Assembly: GCF_011806525.1 (NCBI RefSeq)
Contig: NZ_JAAVKI010000002.1
Span: forward strand, 372,001-436,000
Length of the DNA stretch: 64,000 nt
Origin: Thalassospira sp. HF15
GTDB lineage: Bacteria > Pseudomonadota > Alphaproteobacteria > Rhodospirillales > Thalassospiraceae
Direction: 5' to 3'
The notes beneath the pieces were generated by a model. It was not told the DNA's origin. It ran no database searches and was given only the letters and a program-made list of their open reading frames with translations. Position numbers and translations under genes: made by a program. Shown piece after piece: positions 1 to 7,935 of the stretch (position 1 is its first letter; each line of letters opens with the position of its first letter).

Positions 1-153
1 ACCGGAACCCTGACCATTGTTAACGATGACGGCACAACGTTTCCGTCGGAAATGACCGCCGGGAAATCCTATTCCCGCAAGACCGGCGTAGCGCATAACG
101 TCATCAACGATAATGACTTCGCCATCACCTTTGTCGAGATCGAAGCCAAATAA
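1..153 (+). CDS. C-terminal fragment of a cupin-like protein
   Basis: Only the last 50 codons of this gene lie in the window; frame 1 is open from base 1 to a TAA at 151-153. The fragment has alternating short strands with a GVAHNV stretch followed by an acidic FVEIEAK end, which resembles the closing beta strands of a small cupin fold. No metal-binding motif is visible in the part present, so the function cannot be given. A strong hairpin follows 30 nt downstream and probably ends the transcript. Confidence 0.55.
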   Translation, partial: TGTLTIVNDDGTTFPSEMTAGKSYSRKTGVAHNVINDNDFAITFVEIEAK

Positions 154-185
154 GCCTCGCACACCAAGCAGGGTTAAAAGCAAAA

Positions 186-214
186 CGGGCAGGTGTTGAT
201 CACCTGCCCGTTGT
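186..214 (+). terminator. Hairpin terminator after the cupin-like gene
   Basis: Perfect 10-bp arms cgggcaggtg / cacctgcccg with a 5-nt loop, followed by a short T-rich run. It lies between the converging ends of the cupin-like gene and gshB and may serve both. Confidence 0.6.
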
Positions 215-243
215 CATTTTCCGGCGCTTAGGTAAAGCACCGA

Positions 244-1188
244 CTAGCCAAGGCGTTTATCAATGGCGTCCCAGATCAGGCCTTCGAGCTTGGAACCATC
301 AAAACGGTTGATCTCCTGAAGACCCGTAGGCGAGGTGACGTTGATTTCCGTCATGTAATCGCCAATCACGTCGATCCCGACAAAGATCAGATCGCGTTTC
401 TTGAGCTCCGGGCCGATACGCTCGCAAATTTCGCGTTCGCGCGGGGTCAGCATCGATTTCTCGGCAACACCGCCGACATGCATGTTTGAACGCGCCTCAC
501 CCTCGGCCGGAACGCGGTTGATTGCGCCAACCGGTTCGCCATCGACCAGAATGATGCGTTTGTCACCCTTGCGCACATCGGGCAGATAGGCCTGCACCAT
601 CAGCGGTTCACGCGATTGGGCGGCAAACAGTTCAAGCAGGGAATTCAGGTTTTCATCACCGGGTTTGAGGTGGAAGACACCCGCCCCGCCATTGCCAAAC
701 AGCGGCTTGACGATGATGTCCTTGTATTCCTCGCGGAAATCCTTGATGCGCGCGCCCGACCGGGTGATCAGGGTCGGCGGCATCAGATCGGGAAATTCGG
801 TGACAAAGATCTTTTCCGGCGCATTGCGGACATGGCCCGGATGGTTAACCACAAAGGTTTCCGGGTGGATCGCCTCAAGCAAATGGGTCGCCGTGATGTA
901 ATTCATGTCGAACGGCGGATCCTGACGCATCAGGATGACATCGGTTTCACGCGCCAGATCAATCACGCGCGGGGCCCCCAGATCATGGTGATTGCCATGC
1001 TCATACCGCAGCGTCATCGGACGGACTTCCGCCTTGATCCGACCGCGGTCATAGAACATGTCATCGGGATGATAATGCAAAAGTTCATATCCGCGCGCCT
1101 GGGCTTCAAGGCCCATGACAAAGGTGGAGTCCCCCTTGATGTCGATTGACTCAATCGGGTCCATCTGGATGGCGACGATACGGCTCAT
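244..1188 (-). CDS. gshB: Glutathione synthetase
   Basis: ATP-grasp ligase that joins gamma-glutamylcysteine and glycine to make glutathione (EC 6.3.2.3) in the cytosol. The 314-residue length is the usual one. Visible family features are the N-terminal MDPIESI segment, the glycine-rich ATP-grasp loop in [12 protein letters not shown] in the middle of the protein, and the C-terminal [10 protein letters not shown] stretch that carries metal and nucleotide ligands. It is transcribed alone on the minus strand, divergent from the lolA-like gene across a 236-bp gap that must hold both promoters. Confidence 0.93.
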   Translation of the reverse strand: MSRIVAIQMDPIESIDIKGDSTFVMGLEAQARGYELLHYHPDDMFYDRGRIKAEVRPMTLRYEHGNHHDLGAPRVIDLARETDVILMRQDPPFDMNYITATHLLEAIHPETFVVNHPGHVRNAPEKIFVTEFPDLMPPTLITRSGARIKDFREEYKDIIVKPLFGNGGAGVFHLKPGDENLNSLLELFAAQSREPLMVQAYLPDVRKGDKRIILVDGEPVGAINRVPAEGEARSNMHVGGVAEKSMLTPREREICERIGPELKKRDLIFVGIDVIGDYMTEINVTSPTGLQEINRFDGSKLEGLIWDAIDKRLG

Positions 1189-1424
1189 TATAAAGCGTTC
1201 TCCTTATAGACCGTCGATCAAGCCGTCTGTTTAATCCGCAAATATGGCCCAAACCGGCCAAATAAGGTCATTTGCGGGCATGGCTTGACCCGGCTGGCCT
1301 TCCCGGCCAAATGATGCGATATGTATTTCGCGTAATAGATGGCACGATTTTTATCATTCGCCATTCACCTTCTGCAATCGCGATGATTGCGATCAATAAA
1401 TTGTGACGATACCCGGTAAGGCAT

Positions 1425-2129
1425 ATGACCCGTTTGACCCAAGACCCGAAGACCCGCTGGAAATCCCTTGGCATGATTGGCAAGAAAGCCCGCGCCGTTG
1501 TGGCTGCCGGTGTCCTTGCCACCGCCATCGGTCTTGGTGCCGTTACCAGTCTGACCCTGTTGCCCGGCACCGCGCATGCGCAGTCAAACGATCAGATCAG
1601 CCCCGAGATGGTCAAAAAGATCGAAAACTATCTGGCCGGGATCACCACCCTGACGGCCGATTTCGTTCAGATTTCATCAGACGGTGGTGCTGCCGAGGGC
1701 AAACTGTTCATGGAACGCCCGGGCAAGATGCGGTTTGAATATAACCCGCCGGCGCAAATCCTGCTGGTCTCGACCGGGCATGATTTCATCTATTATGACA
1801 AGGAAATCAACGCGCCGACCTATTTCGACATTGATGAAACCCCGGCTGGCATCATTCTGGCCGAAAACATCTCGCTGACCGACAAGGTCAAGATTGTCGA
1901 TTATCGCCGCACGGCCGAAACCATTCGTGTCGAACTGGTGCGTAAAACCGATCCCGGTGCCGGAAGCGTGACCCTGGTCTTTTCCGAAAAGCCGATGCAG
2001 CTCCGCCAATGGATCGTCACCGACCCGACCGGGATCGAGACCACCGTGACCCTGTTTAACGCCAAGGCTGGCATGAAACTTGATCCCGAACTGTTCAAGT
2101 TTGAACGCGTCTGGCCCGAGCGCGGCTAA
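1425..2129 (+). CDS. LolA-family outer membrane lipoprotein carrier
   Basis: Periplasmic chaperone of the LolA fold, predicted to carry lipoproteins from the LolCDE complex to the outer membrane. The 234-residue product has a long basic N-terminus, a hydrophobic segment and an AHA-QS signal-peptidase site near residue 50. The mature part has the family pattern of a TADFVQ strand, MERPGKMRFEY and LLVSTGHDFIYYD. ATG 1425 is preceded by a GGTAAG ribosome-binding site; an internal ATG at 1473 would give a more ordinary signal peptide and is a possible alternative. No LolB is encoded next to it, as usual in alphaproteobacteria. Confidence 0.85.
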   Translation: MTRLTQDPKTRWKSLGMIGKKARAVVAAGVLATAIGLGAVTSLTLLPGTAHAQSNDQISPEMVKKIENYLAGITTLTADFVQISSDGGAAEGKLFMERPGKMRFEYNPPAQILLVSTGHDFIYYDKEINAPTYFDIDETPAGIILAENISLTDKVKIVDYRRTAETIRVELVRKTDPGAGSVTLVFSEKPMQLRQWIVTDPTGIETTVTLFNAKAGMKLDPELFKFERVWPERG

Positions 2130-2359
2130 GCAGGCAGCAAAATTTTTTCCATTCGCTTTTTGACCGGCATCGCCCGACCATAAGCAGCTGTTGGATCAAG
2201 ATTATTTTCTGATTCAAATGCTTGGCCTGTCCATTGGCGTTATTGGGATTTCGTAATGAAATGCCAGCCGGTCTGCAATCATTCTGAAGTAACAAAATTT
2301 GTGCCTGTTTCGGGCTTCAACCCATGGCAGCGGGCCGGATCGCTTCCTATATGTGAGTC

Positions 2360-2486
2360 TGTCACAAGGTTCCCCTAAACGACGGGAACCCCGTGTGAGG
2401 AAAAGGTTTCCCCTACCTTTCCTCACGCTCCAGATTATCGGAGCGCTGGCGTCCGGTTCTCCCCCCTGGCCGGACGCCTTTTTTTT
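2360..2486 (+). ncRNA. Candidate structured small RNA with terminator
   Basis: The 511-bp gap between lolA and the EI24 gene has no credible ORF but holds four consecutive hairpins. Arms are at 2368-2374/2384-2390, 2395-2407/2415-2427 (one bulge), 2427-2431/2440-2444, and 2448-2456/2470-2478 followed by eight T residues. The last is a textbook intrinsic terminator. Loops of hairpins 1, 2 and 4 carry CCCCT or CCCCCCT, complementary to Shine-Dalgarno-like sequence. A TATATG element at about 2350 could be a -10. Expression and exact ends are inferred; I cannot match it to a named RNA family. Confidence 0.5.
2448..2486 (+). terminator. Intrinsic terminator of the candidate small RNA
   Basis: Nine-bp GC-rich stem ggcgtccgg / ccggacgcc with a C-rich loop, followed by tttttttt. 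No coding gene ends nearby on the plus strand (lolA stops at 2129), which supports a separate short transcript. Confidence 0.75.
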
Positions 2487-2640
2487 GCCTAATGCCTGCG
2501 ATAGGTGTTCGATGATTGGGAATTCCACAAAGCCACCTGATGATTTCACAGGCTGTTAATTTTAATTGCCTAGGAATGTCAGGCATGATTCCCTTGCGGG
2601 GACAAACTCGACACACGACAGTACAGGACCGACGCCTTCT

Positions 2641-3318
2641 ATGATCAATGACTTTATGAAATCCGTTGCGCAGTTTTCCGACCCGCGTTTTCGCAAAGTC
2701 GTGCTGATCGGTGTTGCTGGCGCGCTGGCCACCATTGTCGCGCTCTGGGTGCTGATCTGGTTCGGGCTGAATTCCATCACCTTCTTTACCGATGGCGGCT
2801 GGCTTGAAACCGCCGTCGACTGGGTTCTGGGCATTGGTTTGACCTTGCTGGTGCTTTTGCTGTTTCCCGCAGCCACGGTTCTGATTTCAAGCCTTTTGCT
2901 TGATCAGATTGCCGACGCGGTCGAAGACAAGCATTATCCGACCCTGCCAGACACCCGCCCGCAGCCGATCATCGAAGCGCTGATCAGCGGTCTTAAATTC
3001 GCACTCACCGCACTTGCGCTTAACATTTTGATATTGCCGCTTCTTCTGGCCGGGCCGCTTTATGTCGTCGCGTTTTACGGCATGAATGGCTATCTTTTGT
3101 CGCGCGAATATTTTGAACTGGTTGCCGCACGCCGCTATGATGCGCGAACGGTTGAAGCCATTCGCAAAAGCCGCCAGAACAAGCTCTGGATCGCAGGGGT
3201 GGGCCTGACATTCTTGATGACTATTCCGGTTGTCAATCTGGTCGCGCCAATCATCGCCACCGCGTTCATGGTCCATTATTCTGTGCGTCTTGGAACCTAT
3301 GTGCCCGAAACCGTATAA
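2641..3318 (+). CDS. EI24/CysZ-type integral membrane protein
   Basis: Predicted inner-membrane protein of 225 residues in the EI24 (CysZ-like) family; CysZ members mediate sulfate uptake, but many alphaproteobacterial members have no assigned substrate. Hydrophobic segments lie at about residues 20-45, 60-85, 120-150 and 185-215, with the family-typical MNGYLLSREYFE stretch in the middle. ATG 2641 is chosen over an upstream in-frame start because the product then begins directly with the conserved MINDFMKS region. The bactofilin gene follows on the same strand after 68 nt, so co-transcription is possible. Confidence 0.75.
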   Translation: MINDFMKSVAQFSDPRFRKVVLIGVAGALATIVALWVLIWFGLNSITFFTDGGWLETAVDWVLGIGLTLLVLLLFPAATVLISSLLLDQIADAVEDKHYPTLPDTRPQPIIEALISGLKFALTALALNILILPLLLAGPLYVVAFYGMNGYLLSREYFELVAARRYDARTVEAIRKSRQNKLWIAGVGLTFLMTIPVVNLVAPIIATAFMVHYSVRLGTYVPETV

Positions 3319-3386
3319 CCGGCGATCGCAAGGCCATATCAACCCGACCAACACCGAAACTGCAACTTTAAGGATCTGGTCATCCC

Positions 3387-4100
3387 ATGTTTGGAAAGAA
3401 AAAAGCCAATAAAACAGTCGACAGCAGTACGACTTCGTCAGATACATCTCGCCCGGATGCATCAGACGCGCTTTCCGGGACCATGACCACGGCCTCCGAG
3501 CCTGCATCTGAAAAGAACACCACGACCCGCACGATCGACAAATCAGAAAATCGAAGTGAGCCGCGACTCTTCACCCAGCCGCGCACAAAGGATGAACCGC
3601 AAATGTCCAGTAAACCGCACTCCACCAACTTCCGCCCGGAAATCCCCAAGCGCCCGCTTGAAATTCCGACCCGTGGCAATTCGGGCCGTCCGGCAGGACA
3701 GGGCAGCAACGCCGAAGGCAAAAAGCTGACAGTTGGTCGCGACATCACGCTCAAAGGTGAAATCGGTTCCTGTGACATTCTGGTGGTTGAAGGCGTTGTT
3801 GAAGCCCAGATCAAGGAATGCTCGCGCCTCGAAGTTTCCGAAGGCGGCAGCTTCATCGGCTCTGCCCAGGTGGATGAGGCCGAAATCAGCGGCAAGTTCG
3901 AAGGTGAACTGACAGCTGGCCGTGTGGTTGTTGTCAACTCGGCTGAAATGAGCGGCAAGATCACTTATGGCGCGCTTCAGATCGAAAACGGTGCCCGCAT
4001 CAAAGGCGAACTCGACTATGTCGAAGGATCCGACACCATCATCAACCGCGCTGGCAATAGCGGTGCGATCACCATCCCGCGCAAATCGGACGATTCCTGA
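3387..4100 (+). CDS. Bactofilin family polymer-forming protein
   Basis: Bactofilins (DUF583) self-assemble into filaments that scaffold cell-wall or polar proteins. The 237-residue protein has a long polar, Ser/Thr/Pro-rich N-terminal half (about 1-110), then the beta-helical core (about 110-215) with the repeating strand pattern LTVGRDITLKGEI, ILVVEGVVEAQI and LEVSEGGSFIGSA, then a short polar tail. The N-terminal extension is longer than in the smallest bactofilins. An AAGGA ribosome-binding site precedes ATG 3387. A small lipoprotein gene starts 3 nt after the stop. Confidence 0.9.
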   Translation: MFGKKKANKTVDSSTTSSDTSRPDASDALSGTMTTASEPASEKNTTTRTIDKSENRSEPRLFTQPRTKDEPQMSSKPHSTNFRPEIPKRPLEIPTRGNSGRPAGQGSNAEGKKLTVGRDITLKGEIGSCDILVVEGVVEAQIKECSRLEVSEGGSFIGSAQVDEAEISGKFEGELTAGRVVVVNSAEMSGKITYGALQIENGARIKGELDYVEGSDTIINRAGNSGAITIPRKSDDS

Positions 4101-4103
4101 TCT

Positions 4104-4625
4104 GTGCTGCGCATGGTTGATCTGACCGGAAACACACCCCGAACGGACATCACCCGTCCTTTCGGGGTGATTTTGCTTATGGCTGCCATGGCCATGGGTC
4201 TGGTTGCGTGCGGCGGGGCCTCTGTGCCGCCGGGTTCGACAAATGCCAATTACGGGCAGCTTGACGCCCAGGGCAATGTCACCACAACCCAACCCGATAC
4301 CCGCCAAAAACCGGAAAATTCCCGAACAACCAGAACGACCTCCATTCCGTTCAAGCCCATTCCCAATGCAACGCTCAAGGGTCTTTCCGAACAGGAAGTC
4401 GAAGGCAAGATTGGCAAGCCTGAAATGATCCGCGGCGAAGGCGATATCCGTGTCTGGCAGTACCGGTCCGATCTTTGTTCGTTTGATGCATTTTTCGCCC
4501 CCGCGACAGAGGGGGCACCGCGCGAACTGCGCCATATGCTGGCCCGTATGCGCCGCGGCAATCAGCCGATCACGGTTCAGGACTGCCTTGATCAGGTGGT
4601 CAAAAAGCACCTTGCACAGGGCTAA
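4104..4625 (+). CDS. Small predicted lipoprotein, SmpA-like fold possible
   Basis: The 173-residue product has an N-terminal hydrophobic segment ending in a lipobox (LVAC, Cys about residue 36), so it is probably a lipid-anchored envelope protein. The distal part reads LSEQEVEGKIGKPEMIRGEGDIRVWQY, a pattern reminiscent of BamE/SmpA-type domains in which G-x-P and a W-x-Y strand are conserved; this is an inference from pattern only. The start is GTG 4104 or ATG 4113. The 3-nt gap from the bactofilin gene suggests one transcript. Confidence 0.65.
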   Translation: MLRMVDLTGNTPRTDITRPFGVILLMAAMAMGLVACGGASVPPGSTNANYGQLDAQGNVTTTQPDTRQKPENSRTTRTTSIPFKPIPNATLKGLSEQEVEGKIGKPEMIRGEGDIRVWQYRSDLCSFDAFFAPATEGAPRELRHMLARMRRGNQPITVQDCLDQVVKKHLAQG

Positions 4626-4849
4626 GGCTCACAAGCCGTGCTATATGCCGTTTTCCGATTTTTAGATGAAAAACTTTGAAAAACCGGGTCTGGTTGCACG
4701 GCCCAGTACATTCCTTGGTTTAATCTTTACCTTTTGTCGGCAATCTCGAAATTCGAGCCTCATAAATTTGCCATATCCGTTGGATTAGATGCGTCCAAAC
4801 GCGGTCCACCCGGACCGATCCCGAAACTTCAGACACGATACGCGACCTC

Positions 4850-5413
4850 ATGAAAAAACACGCCCATCGTTTCGTCAGAAATTCGTTTGCCGCCGCTTTT
4901 GGCGCCATTGCCTGTCTGCTTGCCCTTGGTCTTCCGACCAGCGATGCGCAGGCACAGAACTCCCCGCAGCTGATTGATGTCTACAGCAAGTGGGAAGCCT
5001 ACACCTATTCCGAAGACGGCCAGAAAGTCTGCTATATGGGCAGCCAGCCGACCTCGGCCAAAGGTGACTACACCAAACGCGGCAAAATCTATGTCATGGT
5101 GACCCATCGCCCGGCGCTCAAGCTGCTCAATGAAGTCAGCTTCATTACCGGCTATACCTATAAATCAGGCAGTGAGGTTGATCTTCGAATCGATTCCAAA
5201 CGGTTCAAGCTGTTCACCCACGATGATTCCGCCTGGGCTGTCAACAGCGAAGAAGACCGCAAACTGGTCAGTTCTATGAAAGCCGGCTCGACCATGGTCG
5301 TGGTGGGCTATTCCTCGCGCGGGACCAAGACCACCGACACCTATTCGCTGTCGGGCTTTACCGCCGCCTATAACGCGATTTCAAAGGCTTGCAACACCAA
5401 GCCGGTCAACTGA
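4850..5413 (+). CDS. IalB-like (invasion-associated locus B) periplasmic protein
   Basis: Secreted 187-residue protein of the IalB family, named from Bartonella but widespread in free-living alphaproteobacteria, where its role is unclear. It has a signal peptide (hydrophobic residues about 12-32, cleavage after AQA). The family core follows: W-x-A-Y-T-Y, KVCYMGS with one conserved Cys, VTHRP, NEVSFITGYTYKSGSEV and a LFTHDDSAW stretch, with a second Cys (ACN) near the end that could pair with the first. It is transcribed alone. Confidence 0.8.
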   Translation: MKKHAHRFVRNSFAAAFGAIACLLALGLPTSDAQAQNSPQLIDVYSKWEAYTYSEDGQKVCYMGSQPTSAKGDYTKRGKIYVMVTHRPALKLLNEVSFITGYTYKSGSEVDLRIDSKRFKLFTHDDSAWAVNSEEDRKLVSSMKAGSTMVVVGYSSRGTKTTDTYSLSGFTAAYNAISKACNTKPVN

Positions 5414-5522
5414 TCAGGCACCTGATCAAACCGGTTGGTGGGGCCGCCCAGGCCCGCTTTGCAACCGTGATTGCAGTGCTGTGATAGCAGCAATGTGAAA
5501 TTTATCGTTTCTAAATCGACCC

Positions 5523-5553
5523 GGCCCCGCTATATGCGGGGCCGAGCATTTTT
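5523..5553 (+). terminator. GC-rich hairpin, likely terminator
   Basis: Perfect 8-bp stem ggccccgc / gcggggcc with a tatat loop, followed by gagcattttt. The T run is separated from the stem by five bases, so efficiency is uncertain. It lies downstream of the IalB-like gene and about 90 nt ahead of rlmN. Confidence 0.45.
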
Positions 5554-5645
5554 GCATCATTTCTGGTATAGTCCGGCGGACGCCAGAAAGAGACGGCCCA
5601 AAAACCGTCCGGCAAACCCACAATACACAAAAGAGAGAGCCCGGG

Positions 5646-6902
5646 ATGACCGACGTCCTGACCGAAAACGCACCCCAGACCGATGCCCCTGCTTCGCAGG
5701 ACGGGCCATCGCTGTCCGATTTCGTTTCGCGCGCCGCCAACGGGCAGGCTGCCGACGGTCGTCGGGATCTGGTGGGCATCACCCGCGAAGAGCTGACCGA
5801 ACTCATGGCCAACATGGGTGAAAGCAAATTCCGCGTCAAACAGCTGTGGAACTGGATCTATAACCGCGGTGTCACCGACATCGAGGACATGACCAATATT
5901 TCCAAAAAGCTGCGTGATCGTCTTTCGCAGGATTTCTATGTCGGTCGCCCGCTTCTGACAGCCGATCAGAAAAGCTCGGACGATACCCATAAATGGCTGA
6001 TGAAATTCCATGACGGCAACGAGGCCGAGACGGTCTATATCCCTGATCGCAACGAAGATCGCGGGGCTGTCTGCATCTCCTCGCAAGTTGGCTGCACGCT
6101 GACCTGCAAGTTCTGCCATACCGGCACGCAGCTTTTGGTGCGCAACCTGACACCGGGTGAAATCGTCAGCCAGTTCATGGTCGCGCGCGACAGTTACGGT
6201 GAATGGCCGACCCCGGCCAATGGCATCCGCCGCCTGTCAAACATCGTCATGATGGGCATGGGTGAGCCGCTGTTTAACTATGAAAACGTCCGCGATGCAC
6301 TGCGCATTGCCATGGACGGCGAAGGCATTTCGATCTCGCGCCGCCGTATCACGCTGTCGACATCTGGCGTTGTGCCGGAAATCGTGCGTTGTGGCGAGGA
6401 TCTGGGGGTTGGTCTGGCGATTTCGTTGCATGCGCCGGATGATGATCTGCGCAATGAAATCATGCCGATCAACAAGAAATATCCGCTGAAAGAACTGATG
6501 GACGCCTGCCGAAACTATCCGGGCATGTCCAATGCGCGTCCGATCACCATGGAATATGTCATGCTGAAAGGCGTGAACGACAAACCGGAACACGCACGTG
6601 CACTGGCCAAGCTGGTCAAAGGCGTTCACTGCAAGTTCAACCTGATCCCGTTCAATAAATGGCCGGGATCGGATTACGAATGCACGCCGACCAACGACAT
6701 CAAGAAGTTCGCGCAAATCCTGCTTGATAACGGCTATGAAGCGCCGATCCGCTGGCCGCGCGGCCGCGATATTCTGGCCGCCTGCGGCCAGCTGAAATCC
6801 GAAAGCCAGCGTCAGCGCAAATCACGCGTTGGTTCGGCTGATGAAGCTGGAGGATGCGGTAAATCCAAAACTGGTGACAAAGGCGTCGTTGCCGCACAGT
6901 AA
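5646..6902 (+). CDS. rlmN: 23S rRNA/tRNA adenine-C2 methyltransferase RlmN
   Basis: Radical-SAM enzyme that methylates C2 of A2503 in 23S rRNA and A37 of some tRNAs (EC 2.1.1.192). The Fe-S cluster motif C-x3-C-x2-C is present as C150, C154 and C157 ([13 protein letters not shown]), and the C-terminal catalytic Cys is in ILAACGQL. Other family marks are [13 protein letters not shown] and SLHAPDD. The 418-residue product carries about 35 extra polar residues at the N-terminus compared with E. coli RlmN and a Lys/Ser-rich tail. A perfect terminator follows at 6929. Confidence 0.95.
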   Translation: MTDVLTENAPQTDAPASQDGPSLSDFVSRAANGQAADGRRDLVGITREELTELMANMGESKFRVKQLWNWIYNRGVTDIEDMTNISKKLRDRLSQDFYVGRPLLTADQKSSDDTHKWLMKFHDGNEAETVYIPDRNEDRGAVCISSQVGCTLTCKFCHTGTQLLVRNLTPGEIVSQFMVARDSYGEWPTPANGIRRLSNIVMMGMGEPLFNYENVRDALRIAMDGEGISISRRRITLSTSGVVPEIVRCGEDLGVGLAISLHAPDDDLRNEIMPINKKYPLKELMDACRNYPGMSNARPITMEYVMLKGVNDKPEHARALAKLVKGVHCKFNLIPFNKWPGSDYECTPTNDIKKFAQILLDNGYEAPIRWPRGRDILAACGQLKSESQRQRKSRVGSADEAGGCGKSKTGDKGVVAAQ

Positions 6903-6928
6903 AACTGGCCACATAAACCGAATACACG

Positions 6929-6958
6929 AAACCCGCTGGAAACAGCGGGTTTTTTTTT
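6929..6958 (+). terminator. Intrinsic terminator of rlmN
   Basis: Ten-bp stem aaacccgctg / cagcgggttt with a GAAA tetraloop followed by a run of T residues, 26 nt after the rlmN stop codon. Confidence 0.85.
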
Positions 6959-7080
6959 GGCTGCGGATTTCCTTCTCATGGCAACGCATCGGGAAAACAA
7001 CACTCCCCAAATTGGGATATTGGGTGGTTTTCACATGACATATTTTAAGCACCATTAAGGAACCCTGCCGGAGACTGGAA

Positions 7081-7935
7081 ATGGCTGCTCGAAAAATCGC
7101 CCTGATGGCGTTCGCCCTAACCATCGGGACTGCCCTGCCAACCAACGCGTACGCAGATGACCATACATCGCTAAGTTTCGGTGTCGTCCCCCAACAGTCG
7201 GCCAGCCGTCTGGCCCGCATCTGGCTACCGATCCTTGAAAAGCTCAGTCAGAAAAGTGGTTACAACATCAAGTTCGCAACCGCCAAGGACATTCCAACCT
7301 TTGAAGCCTGCCTGGCACACGGCGCCTATGATATCGCCTATATGAACCCTTATCACTATGTCGTCTTCAGTGATGTCAGCGGCTATCGTGCCATCGGCCG
7401 TCAACAGGATCACCGCTTGCGCGGGCTTCTGGTCACCCGCAAGGACAGCCCGATTGAAACCCTTGATGATCTTGATGGTCAGGAGGTGGCCTTTCCGTCC
7501 CCGGCGGCCTTTGGCGCCAGTGTCATTCCCCGTGCCGAAATCGCCGCACGCGGCATTACGATCAGCGAAAATTACGTCAACTCGCACGATTCGGTCTATA
7601 TGGCGGTCGCCAATGGTCTGACTGTCGCCGGGGGTGGCGTCAAACGCACCTGGAAAACCATTCCCGACACAATCCGCGATCAGTTGCGCGTCTTCTATCA
7701 AACCGATCCCTATTCCCCGCATGCCTTTGCGGTGCAGGCATCCCTGACCGAAGATCAGGCTGCAACCCTTGGCAATGCATTGACCGCACTTGATGCCGAC
7801 ACCCTGTCCCCGTTGGGAATGAAGGGAATCGAAGCCGCTATAGACACGGATTGGGATGATATTCGTGGGCTTGGCCTGACAAAAAAAGACACCGGTGTCG
7901 TTGTTGAGGACAGCAACCAATGTCATTCCGACTAA
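7081..7935 (+). CDS. PhnD-like phosphate/phosphonate-type periplasmic binding protein
   Basis: Exported 284-residue solute-binding protein of the PhnD/SsuA-like class (phosphate, phosphite or phosphonate ABC-type binding proteins). A signal peptide ends at about residue 25 (AYA-DD). The family pattern includes FGVVPQQSASRLARIWLP at the mature N-terminus and AYMNPYHYVVF in domain 1. No permease or ATPase gene is near. Its last 16 nt overlap the start of a membrane histidine kinase, so it more likely works as a sensory ligand-binding partner of that kinase than as a transporter component (inference). The ligand is unknown. Confidence 0.85.
   Translation: MAARKIALMAFALTIGTALPTNAYADDHTSLSFGVVPQQSASRLARIWLPILEKLSQKSGYNIKFATAKDIPTFEACLAHGAYDIAYMNPYHYVVFSDVSGYRAIGRQQDHRLRGLLVTRKDSPIETLDDLDGQEVAFPSPAAFGASVIPRAEIAARGITISENYVNSHDSVYMAVANGLTVAGGGVKRTWKTIPDTIRDQLRVFYQTDPYSPHAFAVQASLTEDQAATLGNALTALDADTLSPLGMKGIEAAIDTDWDDIRGLGLTKKDTGVVVEDSNQCHSD

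Noticed and set aside
3543..4610. 355-codon minus-strand frame over the bactofilin and lipoprotein genes
   Set aside because: It spans two supported plus-strand genes and their gap and has no domain pattern.
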